A stretch of DNA of 64,000 bases, taken from positions 28,203-92,202 of the forward strand of contig LNEE01000035.1 in assembly GCA_001464895.1 (NCBI GenBank), given 5' to 3'. Position 1 is the stretch's first letter; each line of letters begins with the position of its first letter. A model generated the notes under the pieces. That model had not been told where the DNA came from. It made no database searches and saw only the letters and a list, made by a program, of their open reading frames with translations. Shown piece by piece: positions 34,964-43,166 of the stretch. The position numbers and the translations under genes are program-made. The DNA is from Betaproteobacteria bacterium Ga0077532 (GTDB taxonomy: Bacteria; Pseudomonadota; Gammaproteobacteria; Burkholderiales; Ga0077523).

Positions 34964-35827
34964 GTGCGCCGTCTCTTCTCGTTGCTGGTCGCCGCCGCGC
35001 TCGTCGCCTGCCTCGCGGGGTGCACCGGACTCTTCTTCCAGCCGATGCGCGAACACGTCCATTCGCCGTCGGACGCGGGCGTCGCGTTCCGCGACATCGC
35101 GCTCACGGCGAGCGATGGCGTCCGGCTGCACGGGTGGGTGCTCCCGGCCCAGGGCGAAGCCCGCGGCGTGGTCGTCTTCCTGCACGGGAACGCCGAGAAC
35201 ATCAGCACGCACGTGGCCTCGGTGCTCTGGTTGCCGGCGCGCGGCTACCACGTGGTCGTTCCCGACTATCGGGGCTACGGGCGGTCGGAGGGCAGGCCAT
35301 CGCTCGACGGCGTGCTGCGCGATGTCGACGCGGCCACGGCCTACGCGGCCGACCCGGCGAACTTCGGCGGACTGCCCGTGGTGCTGTTCGGGCAGAGCCT
35401 GGGGGGCGCGCTGGCACTCGTGCATGCGGGCGATCCGTCGCATCGCGGGCGCTTCGCCGGGGTCGTGACCGACAGCGCCTTCAGCGGGTTCCGCGACATC
35501 GCGCGGGAGAAGCTGCGGCTGTGGTGGGTCACGCGCTGGTTCGCGGGGCCGCTCGGCTGGCTCGTGGACGACGGTGCCCGGCCGGCCGACGCCGTCGCGC
35601 GAATCCCACCGGTTCCGCTCCTGCTGATCCACGGCGACCGAGACACCATCGTGCCCGTGCACCACGCCTCCCGCCTCTTCGATGCCGCACTCGCACCCAA
35701 GACGCTCTGGATCGCCCCGGGCGCCGGGCACATCGAAGCGCTGCGGCTGCCCGGGTGGCGCGACCGTCTCGTGCGCCATCTCGACGGACTGGCAGGGCCT
35801 GCTCGCACTACGGACACCCGCGAGTAG
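34964..35827 (+). CDS. Alpha/beta hydrolase lipoprotein
   Basis: 287 residues from a GTG at 34964, 13 nt after the previous stop. The N-terminus MRRLFSLLVAAALVACLAGC ends in a lipobox LAGC with Cys 20 as the lipidation site. Alpha/beta hydrolase motifs: VVVFLHGNAENIS (oxyanion HGN), VVPDYRGYGRSEG, the nucleophile elbow LFGQSLGGAL, LLLIHGDRDTIVP (Asp) and PGAGHIEAL (catalytic His). It belongs to the BEM46/YfhR-like group of membrane-bound serine hydrolases. Probably cotranscribed with the Lnb-like gene. Confidence 0.88.
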   Translation: MRRLFSLLVAAALVACLAGCTGLFFQPMREHVHSPSDAGVAFRDIALTASDGVRLHGWVLPAQGEARGVVVFLHGNAENISTHVASVLWLPARGYHVVVPDYRGYGRSEGRPSLDGVLRDVDAATAYAADPANFGGLPVVLFGQSLGGALALVHAGDPSHRGRFAGVVTDSAFSGFRDIAREKLRLWWVTRWFAGPLGWLVDDGARPADAVARIPPVPLLLIHGDRDTIVPVHHASRLFDAALAPKTLWIAPGAGHIEALRLPGWRDRLVRHLDGLAGPARTTDTRE

Positions 35828-35841
35828 TCAACCGCGAACAG

Positions 35842-37056
35842 TCACCCGCCGGCCAGTGCGACGCAGCGGGTCGCCACATCCACGGCGACGTCGCGTGCGG
35901 CCTCGGCGGCGTGGTTGTCCGCCACGGCCCGGGCACTCTCGCGCCATCCGGTTTCCCGCACCAGCCGCAACACCTGCTTCGAGAGCTTCTGCCGCGCCTC
36001 GGTCTCCGTCACGAGGATGCCGGCGCCCGTCTCCGCGACGCGGCGCGAGAAGAGCAGCTGCTCCGCGTGCATCGGCAGCAGGGCGACGGGGATGCCTGCG
36101 CGTAGGACGGTGCACACCGTGCCCGAGCCGGCATTGCACACGACGGCATCCGCCTGGGTGCACACCGCACGCATGTCGACCGGCCCGGGGGCGAACGCGA
36201 GGCGGGGCGACGTGAAACGCTGCACGAGCGCCTTCGGAAGTCCCGGGACGTAGGCGACGGTGCGAAGCGGCACGGCTTTCAGCGCGTCGAGTGCGGATTC
36301 GATCGCGGCGTAGTCGGACTTGAGGTACGCGAAGACCCGCGGCGCGTCGCCCGCTGGCCAGTCGGGCGCGACGCCCTGGTCGGCGGTGGGCAGCGGCCCC
36401 CAGTAGCGCGCGCCGGGTGCGGGCGGGCGGTCGCGATAGTGGTCAAGCTCCGGCCAGGTGAGGAGGAAGTCTTCGTCGGTCTCGACGAGCTGATGCAATC
36501 GGCCGATCGGTGCCTCGCCGAGCGCGGCGAGGACGAGATTCGCGGTGGCGACCGCGCGGTCCTCCGACTGGCGCACGCGGGCCGGGTCGACGGCCTCCCA
36601 CTCGCGGAAGGCGGGGATGGGTGCGAGGGCCGGGGGCAGGAAGAAGCCCGTCCCGATGGCGGCCCGGCGGATCCCGAGGCCACGGCTTGCGAGCAGCGCG
36701 GTCGGCGCATGGTCGACGAGCAGCAGGTCCGGCCGCACGAATTCCATGAGCGATCGCCAGCCCCTCACCAGACCCATCAGCCTGCGGTCGTCCAGGAACC
36801 CGGCGCGGAACAGCAACTCCGCGTAGGTGGCGGTATCGGGCAGGCCGCGCAGGTTGGCCGTCCAGATGGGCGCCTGCCATAGCCGGAGTCGTGGATGCCC
36901 GGCGAGGTCGCCGAAGGCCGCGTGACTGGTCGAGAGGTCCCGCAGTGCGACGTGGACTTCATGACCTGCATCGAGGAGCGGGCGGGAGAGCTGCGAGAGC
37001 GGGACGGTGTGGCCGAGGCCACCCCCCAGTTCCCAGGCGAACAGGAAGCGTTTCAT
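35842..37056 (-). CDS. UGT-like (GT1 family) glycosyltransferase
   Basis: 404 residues from MKRFLFAWELGGGLGHTVPL, the N-terminal nucleotide-sugar glycosyltransferase fold with the catalytic His in GLGHT. The C-terminal donor-binding domain has ADAVVCNAGSGTVCTVLRAGIPVALLPMHAEQLLFSRRVAETGAG, the GT1 pattern (..H.G..T...al..GvP....P...dQ...a....G.G) with N replacing the usual H in HxG. Substrate unknown: glycolipid or envelope glycan glycosylation is possible. It converges with the hydrolase gene and is divergent from the PEP-CTERM gene at 37151. Confidence 0.8.
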   Translation of the reverse strand: MKRFLFAWELGGGLGHTVPLSQLSRPLLDAGHEVHVALRDLSTSHAAFGDLAGHPRLRLWQAPIWTANLRGLPDTATYAELLFRAGFLDDRRLMGLVRGWRSLMEFVRPDLLLVDHAPTALLASRGLGIRRAAIGTGFFLPPALAPIPAFREWEAVDPARVRQSEDRAVATANLVLAALGEAPIGRLHQLVETDEDFLLTWPELDHYRDRPPAPGARYWGPLPTADQGVAPDWPAGDAPRVFAYLKSDYAAIESALDALKAVPLRTVAYVPGLPKALVQRFTSPRLAFAPGPVDMRAVCTQADAVVCNAGSGTVCTVLRAGIPVALLPMHAEQLLFSRRVAETGAGILVTETEARQKLSKQVLRLVRETGWRESARAVADNHAAEAARDVAVDVATRCVALAGG

Positions 37057-37150
37057 CGGGCCTTCGGAGGATTGCAACTTGCTGAGTGTGGGAAATGTCG
37101 GTGAAAATCTGACTGAACGTCAAGATTCTCGACAACATCCAGGAGACCCC

Positions 37151-38074
37151 ATGCTGCAACCCAAACCCATTGCGCTGGCCGTCGCGCTCGCCGCGCTCAC
37201 GCTGTCAGGCCACGCCGCGGCCCTCACGGTGGCGAACGAATCGATGGTCGGCACCATCTCCGTGAACGGTGCGACCGTCTCGGATCAGACGGCCTCCACC
37301 GTCTCCGGCAACCTTTCCATCTACGGCTCTGCGTACACCGGTGGCCGCTTCGGCAACGATACGTTCTACAGCGGAGACCTCCCCACGGGCTCCACCAACA
37401 TCCGCGTGCTGGCCGGGGCCGCCGAGGCAGGCGTGGGTACCGAGAGCAAGATCGTCTACTCCGCCCTGGTGCGCAACGACACCAGCGCCGACATCACCGG
37501 CATCACCTTCAGCTTCTTCATCGGCCGCGGCCGCGTTGCCGTTCAGAGCGAGTACGAAAGCACCGCCTACAGCGGCTACGCAGGGCTCTCCGGCGAGATC
37601 ATGTGGGGCGATACCGAACTCTGGGGTGTCGATCTCGATGTCTACAGTTCGGGCAGTGTCGATGGCGACGGGAATTTCGTGCGCACGTTCGACCATGCGC
37701 TGTCGCGCCGAGGCGCGGCCGACGACTTCAGCGTCAATGGCTCCGATGCCGAGTACTACTACGAACCCTACGCGAAGACGCTCAACCTCGGCATCCTGGC
37801 CGCGGGTGAGGAACGTCTCCTGACCTACACGCTGGGCGGCATCGGCGAGTACGTGGGCGGCGGCGGTGGCGACATGTACGGCTACGGCGGTCAGGCGCTG
37901 GTCGGCGCCTACGATCCGTTCGACTTCGATGGTCGCCCGGTCGACGAATTCGGCAATCCGCTCCCCGGCGGCCTGCAGGCGCCCATCCCGGAACCCGGCA
38001 CCTACGCGATGCTGGGTCTGGGCCTAGCCACGCTGTTCGGCGTCACCCGCCGCCGACGGCACCGCGCTCGATAG
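37151..38074 (+). CDS. PEP-CTERM sorted protein
   Basis: 307 residues with CAGGAGACCCC before the ATG and a signal peptide cleaved after GHAA (about residue 24). The mature part is acidic, glycine- and serine-rich, of unrecognised fold, with a glycine-rich loop GGGGGDMYGYGG near 240. The C-terminus IPEPGTYAMLGLGLATLFGV then RRRRHRAR is a PEP-CTERM sorting signal: PEP motif, hydrophobic helix, basic tail. It would be processed by an exosortase and exported, typically with exopolysaccharide. A terminator hairpin follows at 38103. Confidence 0.88.
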   Translation: MLQPKPIALAVALAALTLSGHAAALTVANESMVGTISVNGATVSDQTASTVSGNLSIYGSAYTGGRFGNDTFYSGDLPTGSTNIRVLAGAAEAGVGTESKIVYSALVRNDTSADITGITFSFFIGRGRVAVQSEYESTAYSGYAGLSGEIMWGDTELWGVDLDVYSSGSVDGDGNFVRTFDHALSRRGAADDFSVNGSDAEYYYEPYAKTLNLGILAAGEERLLTYTLGGIGEYVGGGGGDMYGYGGQALVGAYDPFDFDGRPVDEFGNPLPGGLQAPIPEPGTYAMLGLGLATLFGVTRRRRHRAR

Positions 38075-38102
38075 CACTGGCGCATCAGTGGGTCGCACCA
38101 CC

Positions 38103-38126
38103 AAGGGGACACTCCGGTGTCCCCTT
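38103..38126. terminator. Hairpin terminator between convergent genes
   Basis: AAGGGGACAC, loop TCCG, GTGTCCCCTT: a 10-bp perfect stem 28 bp after the PEP-CTERM stop and 20 bp before the regulator stop. It lacks a long T-run, so it may act in both directions weakly. Confidence 0.65.
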
Positions 38127-38146
38127 GTCGTTTCCGGCGGCCGCCG

Positions 38147-41100
38147 TCACGCGTTCTGAGTATCGAGATACTTCGTCAGCGTGTCGTTCGAGGGCTGTTG
38201 TCCCAGCAGCGACCCGAGGAGCCGGCGGAAGCGCTCGAACACCGCGCGCGCCTCCGCGCGGTTGCCGAGCTGCGCGTGGCAGTGCATGAGGCGACGCACC
38301 AACTCCTCGTGCATCGGGGCGACGTCGAGCATGCCGTGGTAGAGCGTCGCGGCGTCGGTGCTGAGCCCCGCGCCTTCCAGCTTCTGACCCAGCTGCAGCA
38401 CCGCGCGTACCGCACGGCCAGCAACTCTCTCGCGGAGGTGCAGCATCCAGGGCTGCGTCTCCTCCAGGTTCAGGAACGGCCCCCGATAGCGGGCCAGCAG
38501 GCGTTGCGCGACGTGCAACGCGGCGTCGGGCCGGTCGCAGTCCGGGAGACTGCCGAGCAGCCGTTCCAGCGACCAGACGTCCACCCAGCACACCTTGTCG
38601 TTCAGCGAGACCTTGCCCTCGCCTAGGAGCAGCGCGTCGTCGCGCCCGAGCAGTCGCCGCAGGCGGAGCAACGCCACGTCGAACGCCTTGCGGCCGGCAT
38701 CGCCCTCGGCGTCCGGCCAGAGAGCCTCGATGATCGCGCTGAGCCCGATGTCCCGGCCGCCGTACGCGACCACGACCTTGAGGAGGTCCATCGGACGCCG
38801 CTGGGCCCGGCCCTGAAACACGAGCGGGTTCCCGTCGATCGTGACGCTGAAGCGGCCCAGGGTGTGCACGCGCACGGGCCACGGCCAACCTTCCGCCTCC
38901 GGGGAGTCCGGCACGAGACCGCGCTTGCGGATGAGGCGCGCGACGTAGGCCGTCTCGCAGCCTTGCTCCAGCGCGTGGCGCATCACGCGCGTCATCATGG
39001 CGGCGTCCCACCACGGATGGCATCCCATGTACCCGTGCCGGGCGCCAACGCGGACGGTCGCCGCAGCCAGTTCCGATGCGGCGGGGCTGCCGACGGCATC
39101 GGCGCACCAGGCGCGCCACAAACCGGCGTTCCACCGCAGCAGATCGCTGTCCATCGCCTCGGCGAGTGCACATGCCTCGTCGAGATGCCGCCACGCGCGG
39201 GCGGGTTGACCGTTCATCGCGCAGAGGGCGCCGGCATCGAGGAGCGCCATGGCGAGTGGCAGGCGCCGGCCAGCTTCGCGCAGCCGATCCACCTGCATCT
39301 CCTGGAGGTCGATGGCTTCCGGCAAGCGGCCGCGGCAGGCGAGGGCGTGCACATGGCTGCGCGGGCTCGCACCGGTGCCGGGTGAACCCGGCCGGGCGAA
39401 ATCGAACAGCGCCGACAGGCCGCTCCGCGGAACGAGGCAACGAACCGTGTCGGCGCCGTCGGATCGGGTCGCGGCCCGCTCGCCACCGAGCAGGTCGTCG
39501 ATCAGCACTGCCCCGAGCCTGCGATCGTCCTCCGCGCACGGCAGATCGTGCGATTCGAGCAGCGCCGCGGACCGCACCACCGCGCCGCGCCAGAAGTGGT
39601 AGCCGGCGCCGAACGCCACGAGCCTGCCCGCGAGGCCCGGGTCGTCGATGGCACGGACCGCCGCGGTGACCTGGCGCGCCCAGCGCGAGAGCAACGGGTG
39701 ATCGAGTCCGCCCTCCATGAGTACCTGTCCGCACGCCACGAGGTGCGCCTCCGCCCGGGGTGGGAGCTGGTCGGCGGTGCCTTCGGCGAACGCTTCGAGA
39801 CGCTCGCGCCAGACGGCGCCGATGCCGGTCGCGGTCCCCGGGTCGCGCAGCGCAGTGAAGGCGGCATCGAGGGTGGCCGCAAGGCCCGTGACGTCGCACT
39901 GGCGCGTGAACGCCTGCCAGGCGATCTCGAATCGTCCGAGTGCCGCCGCGCGGTCGTGCCGGCATCCGATCACCCCGCGCCAGAGCACCACCCAGGCGTC
40001 CTCGCGGCCCACGCTCTCGGGTATCGCGTCGAGCCACTTCGCGACCCGCGCGTGCTGATCGATCTCGAGCAACCAGGGCACAGCGCGGCGCAGCACCCGC
40101 AGCAACGCGTGCCACGACGACGCGGCCGAATAGAGGTCCGCAGCGAGATCGATCTGGCCACTGGCCTCCGCGAGGCGTCCGGTCTGGTCGAGCAGTCCCC
40201 GGAGTCTTGCGGCGGGCAACGTGGCGTCGCGCTCGCGGACCAGGAAGGCGCGGAACATCGGATGGATCAGGAAGTGCGCGTCGCCGGATCGGGTCACGAA
40301 GCAGTGTTCCGCCGCGAGCCGGCCCAGGAGCGAACCGGAGTGGGGTATCTGGGACAGGGCGGCTGCCTCCTGGCCGCTCACCTTGGGCAGTGCCGCGACG
40401 TGCAACAGGACCTGGCGCGTCTCGAGGTCCAGGTTCCCGAATACGTGGCGGGCGAAGTAGTTGGCGATGGCGGGCGTTTGCGGCCTTTGCCCGTGGCCGG
40501 GCGCGCCGGCGGCGATCAGCAGCGTCCCCGCCAGCCAGCCCTGTGCCGCTTCGTGGATCACCGCTGCGTCGCAGGCGGCGTCGGGCGCCACCATCCGGAG
40601 CAGCGCAGCGGTCTCGTCGACGTCGAGCTGGAGGGCCTCGGGCGGGATGATGGCCATGCGGCGGTTGGCGCAGTGGCGGGCCAGCGACTGCGGCGGCGGC
40701 AGGTGTGTGGCCACGAAGACCGTCGTACCCGTCGGTACCTCGTCGGCGATGATCGGCAGCACCGTCTCCATGGCGGGCAGCATCGAGGCATCGAGGTCGT
40801 CGATGACCACCGAGGCACCCGCAGGGAGATCGCGGAGCGCATCGCGCACGGCCTGGCGAAGGCTGGTCCCGGCGAAGGCCGGGCTCGCGCGGCGTCGGCC
40901 CAGCCGCGCGGCCACGGCGTCCGCGAGGGACGCGACGAACGCCGGGACCGTGGCGTCGTCCCCGTCGAGGCGATACCAGATCGTCGGAGTGGATGCTTTC
41001 GCGGGCATGTTCGCGAGCAGCGCCGTCTTGCCGGACCCGGGCGGGGCGGCCACCCACACGAGCGGGCAATCCCTGGCTTCCCGGACGCGGGCGAGCAGCG

Positions 41101-41173
41101 CCGGACGGGGCATCAAGGTGTTGCTGGCGGGCGGCGTGAACTTGGAGGAGCGGGTCGGCATCGCGGGGTTCAT
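38147..41173 (-). CDS. STAND-type ATPase transcription regulator with C-terminal BTAD
   Basis: 1008 residues from the ATG at 41173 (AAGGAGAAC before it). The N-terminal MalT-like NTPase has P-loop APPGSGKT at 43-50 and a Walker B-like VVIDDLD. A long helical middle (about 300-760) resembles tetratricopeptide repeats. From about 765, VRVHTLGRFSVTIDGNPLVF and RRPMDLLKVVVAYGGRDI start an OmpR-type winged helix, followed by a bacterial transcriptional activator domain to the end. This is the SARP-like AAA-BTAD order, reversed from classic SARPs where the DNA-binding domain is N-terminal. It is divergent from the parvulin gene 364 bp away; targets unknown. Confidence 0.88.
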   Translation of the reverse strand: MNPAMPTRSSKFTPPASNTLMPRPALLARVREARDCPLVWVAAPPGSGKTALLANMPAKASTPTIWYRLDGDDATVPAFVASLADAVAARLGRRRASPAFAGTSLRQAVRDALRDLPAGASVVIDDLDASMLPAMETVLPIIADEVPTGTTVFVATHLPPPQSLARHCANRRMAIIPPEALQLDVDETAALLRMVAPDAACDAAVIHEAAQGWLAGTLLIAAGAPGHGQRPQTPAIANYFARHVFGNLDLETRQVLLHVAALPKVSGQEAAALSQIPHSGSLLGRLAAEHCFVTRSGDAHFLIHPMFRAFLVRERDATLPAARLRGLLDQTGRLAEASGQIDLAADLYSAASSWHALLRVLRRAVPWLLEIDQHARVAKWLDAIPESVGREDAWVVLWRGVIGCRHDRAAALGRFEIAWQAFTRQCDVTGLAATLDAAFTALRDPGTATGIGAVWRERLEAFAEGTADQLPPRAEAHLVACGQVLMEGGLDHPLLSRWARQVTAAVRAIDDPGLAGRLVAFGAGYHFWRGAVVRSAALLESHDLPCAEDDRRLGAVLIDDLLGGERAATRSDGADTVRCLVPRSGLSALFDFARPGSPGTGASPRSHVHALACRGRLPEAIDLQEMQVDRLREAGRRLPLAMALLDAGALCAMNGQPARAWRHLDEACALAEAMDSDLLRWNAGLWRAWCADAVGSPAASELAAATVRVGARHGYMGCHPWWDAAMMTRVMRHALEQGCETAYVARLIRKRGLVPDSPEAEGWPWPVRVHTLGRFSVTIDGNPLVFQGRAQRRPMDLLKVVVAYGGRDIGLSAIIEALWPDAEGDAGRKAFDVALLRLRRLLGRDDALLLGEGKVSLNDKVCWVDVWSLERLLGSLPDCDRPDAALHVAQRLLARYRGPFLNLEETQPWMLHLRERVAGRAVRAVLQLGQKLEGAGLSTDAATLYHGMLDVAPMHEELVRRLMHCHAQLGNRAEARAVFERFRRLLGSLLGQQPSNDTLTKYLDTQNA

Positions 41174-41537
41174 CGGTGTTCTCCTTGTCCGGCAGACACG
41201 CGGCATTGGCGGTGTCCGGGCGGGCCGGGGATCGACCCGTATGCCGGCAGGGTAGGGAGCGGCTTCGCGGCCCTCTATGAACTATTCACACTCCGTCTGC
41301 AGCACTCACGCGTCGTCGCGGGCGTGGAACGGACCGTGCTGCTCGCTGGCGCCCGTTCCGCATGGAAACGGGTCCCTGTCGTGGGCAGTAGCCCATGCCG
41401 CGGGCCGCTGCCCGTCGGCCGCGAATCCCCGCGGCTGGCGCATTTCTTTTCGCCATATGCCGTCTGGCGGGAGGCATTTCCGATTTCTGTAACATTCGGT
41501 GCGCACCATCACCCCCGTTTCTCTGGAGGAATCGTCG
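41174..41537. other. 364-bp divergent intergenic region
   Basis: Lies between the STAND/BTAD regulator and the parvulin gene. No coding region was recognised. It is the obvious place for promoters of both genes and possibly for an operator of the regulator, but no clear direct or inverted repeats of the SARP type were found by eye. Confidence 0.4.
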
Positions 41538-42434
41538 ATGAAGTCGTTGCTTTGTGTGCTGGGGCTGCTGGTGGCCATGACGGCAGTTGCGCAGGAGAAG
41601 CTGCCGCCGGGGGTGGTCGGGAAGATGGGGGACGTTGAATTGCGAGCTGACGAGTTGAAGGCGGTCATCGACGGGATCACCGCCGAGGCGAAGGCCCAGC
41701 TCGCGGCCAACCCCGCGGAGTTGTCGCGCATCGTGCGGGCCGAGCTTCTGCGCAAGGCGCTCGCCGCCGAGGCCCGCGGCAAGGGCTGGGACAAGCGTCC
41801 CGAAGTGACGGCCCAGATGGAGCGGGCACGCGACCAGGTCCTCGTGTCCAGCTACATCAACAACGTCGCGAAACCTCCGGAGAGCTATCCCACCGAGACG
41901 GATGTCCGCACCGCGTACGAGCAGAGCCCGGGCGCGTTCACCGTGCCCCGCCAGTACCGGCTCTCGCAGATCTTCGTGCTCTCTCCGCCCGAGTCGGACA
42001 AGGCCGCGTTCGCGAAGGCTCAGGCGAAGATGACCGACCTGCTCGACAAGGCAAGGAAGAAAGGCGCGGACTTCGCAGCGCTGGCCAAGGCCGGTTCCGA
42101 ACACGCCGAGAGCGCCGCGAAGGGCGGCGACATGGGATGGGTGGCGGAACAGAGCCTAATCCCGGAACTGCGGGAGCCCGTGCAGGCCTTGAAGAAGGGT
42201 GACGTGGGTGCCACGCCGGTGAAGACCGCGCAGGGCTGGCACATCGTGCGCCTGGAGGACGTCCGCGAGAAGGGCGTCCGCCCCTTGGCCGAAGTCCGCG
42301 ATCAACTCGTCACGGCCCTGCGGTTGCGCCGTGCCCAGGAGACCGAGCAGGCCTATCTCACGCTGCTCACCAACCGCACGCCGGTGAACGTCAGCGACGC
42401 CGAGGTCGCAAAGCTCCAGTCCACCTTGAAGTGA
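41538..42434 (+). CDS. Exported peptidyl-prolyl isomerase, parvulin type
   Basis: 298 residues. The ATG at 41538 is chosen over an earlier GTG because GGAGGAATC precedes it and it starts the signal peptide MKSLLCVLGLLVAMTAVAQ. The parvulin domain occupies about 140-245: YRLSQIFVLSPPE, DFAALAKAGSEHAESAAKGGDMGWVAEQSLIPELREPV, and VGATPVKTAQGWHIVRLED, the HIL..., GG.lg.w and GwHii.le family pattern. The N-terminal helical part is chaperone-like as in SurA/PrsA. It would assist folding of outer-membrane or exported proteins. A repeat array follows directly. Confidence 0.92.
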   Translation: MKSLLCVLGLLVAMTAVAQEKLPPGVVGKMGDVELRADELKAVIDGITAEAKAQLAANPAELSRIVRAELLRKALAAEARGKGWDKRPEVTAQMERARDQVLVSSYINNVAKPPESYPTETDVRTAYEQSPGAFTVPRQYRLSQIFVLSPPESDKAAFAKAQAKMTDLLDKARKKGADFAALAKAGSEHAESAAKGGDMGWVAEQSLIPELREPVQALKKGDVGATPVKTAQGWHIVRLEDVREKGVRPLAEVRDQLVTALRLRRAQETEQAYLTLLTNRTPVNVSDAEVAKLQSTLK

Positions 42435-42510
42435 TCTGAGATGCGGGCCAGTGGTCCGCATCGCCCGGATTGGGATCGCGGGCGCTGACTTCTTCGACGC
42501 TGAGAACAGC

Positions 42511-43160
42511 CCCCGTGGGTCGGGCACTGCCCGACGCCCGCGTGCCTTGATTCGTCGCTGCGCCCAAGCCCCCGCCGCGTCGAGCGAAGCTCGACCCACG
42601 AAGGGCTCTCGCTCCTGGATGCATCGGCGCCGGAGATAACCCCCGTGGGTCGGGCATTGCCCGACGCCCGCGTTCCTGGATTCGCCGAGGTGCCCAAGCC
42701 CACGCCGCGTCGAGCGAAGCTCGACCCACGGAGGCCTCTCGCCGCTGGATTCTTCGACGCTGAGAACCACCCCCGTGGGTCGAGCTACGCTCGACGCCCG
42801 CGTTCCTGGATTCGTCGCTGCGCCCAAGCCCACGTCGCGTCGAGCGAAGCTCGACCCACGAAAGTCATCGCTACTGGATACATCGGCGCTGAGAACAGCC
42901 CCCGTGGGTCGGGCACTGCCCGACGCCCGCGTTCCTGGATTCGTCGTTGCGCCCAAGCCCACGCCGCGTCGAGCGAAGCTCGACCCACGAAAGTCATCGC
43001 TACTGGATACATCGGCGCTGAGAACCACCCCCGTGGGTCGAGCTACGCTCGACGCCCGCGCTCCTGGATTCGTCGCTGTACCCAAGCCCACGCCGCGTCG
43101 AGCGCAGCTCGACCCACGCAGGGCTCTCGCGCCCAGGTGCCTCAGCGCCGGAAACAACCC
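42511..43160. repeat. Family B palindromic repeat array, five units
   Basis: Five head-to-tail units of about 129-130 bp, starting near 42515, 42645, 42775, 42904 and 43033. Each unit has two palindromes: GTGGGTCGGGCACTGCCCGAC (or the variant GTGGGTCGAGCTACGCTCGAC) and, about 55 bp later, GCGTCGAGCGAAGCTCGACC, separated by the spacer CCGCGTTCCTGGATTCGTCG and CTGCGCCCAAGCCC. This resembles REP/BIME arrays. It fills the 732 bp between the convergent parvulin and manC genes; open frames through it are artefacts of the repeat. Confidence 0.9.
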
Positions 43161-43166
43161 GCCTTC

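Noticed and set aside
42511..43160. CRISPR array
   Set aside because: Units are tandem palindromic elements of 129-130 bp with conserved, not unique, spacers and no cas genes nearby.
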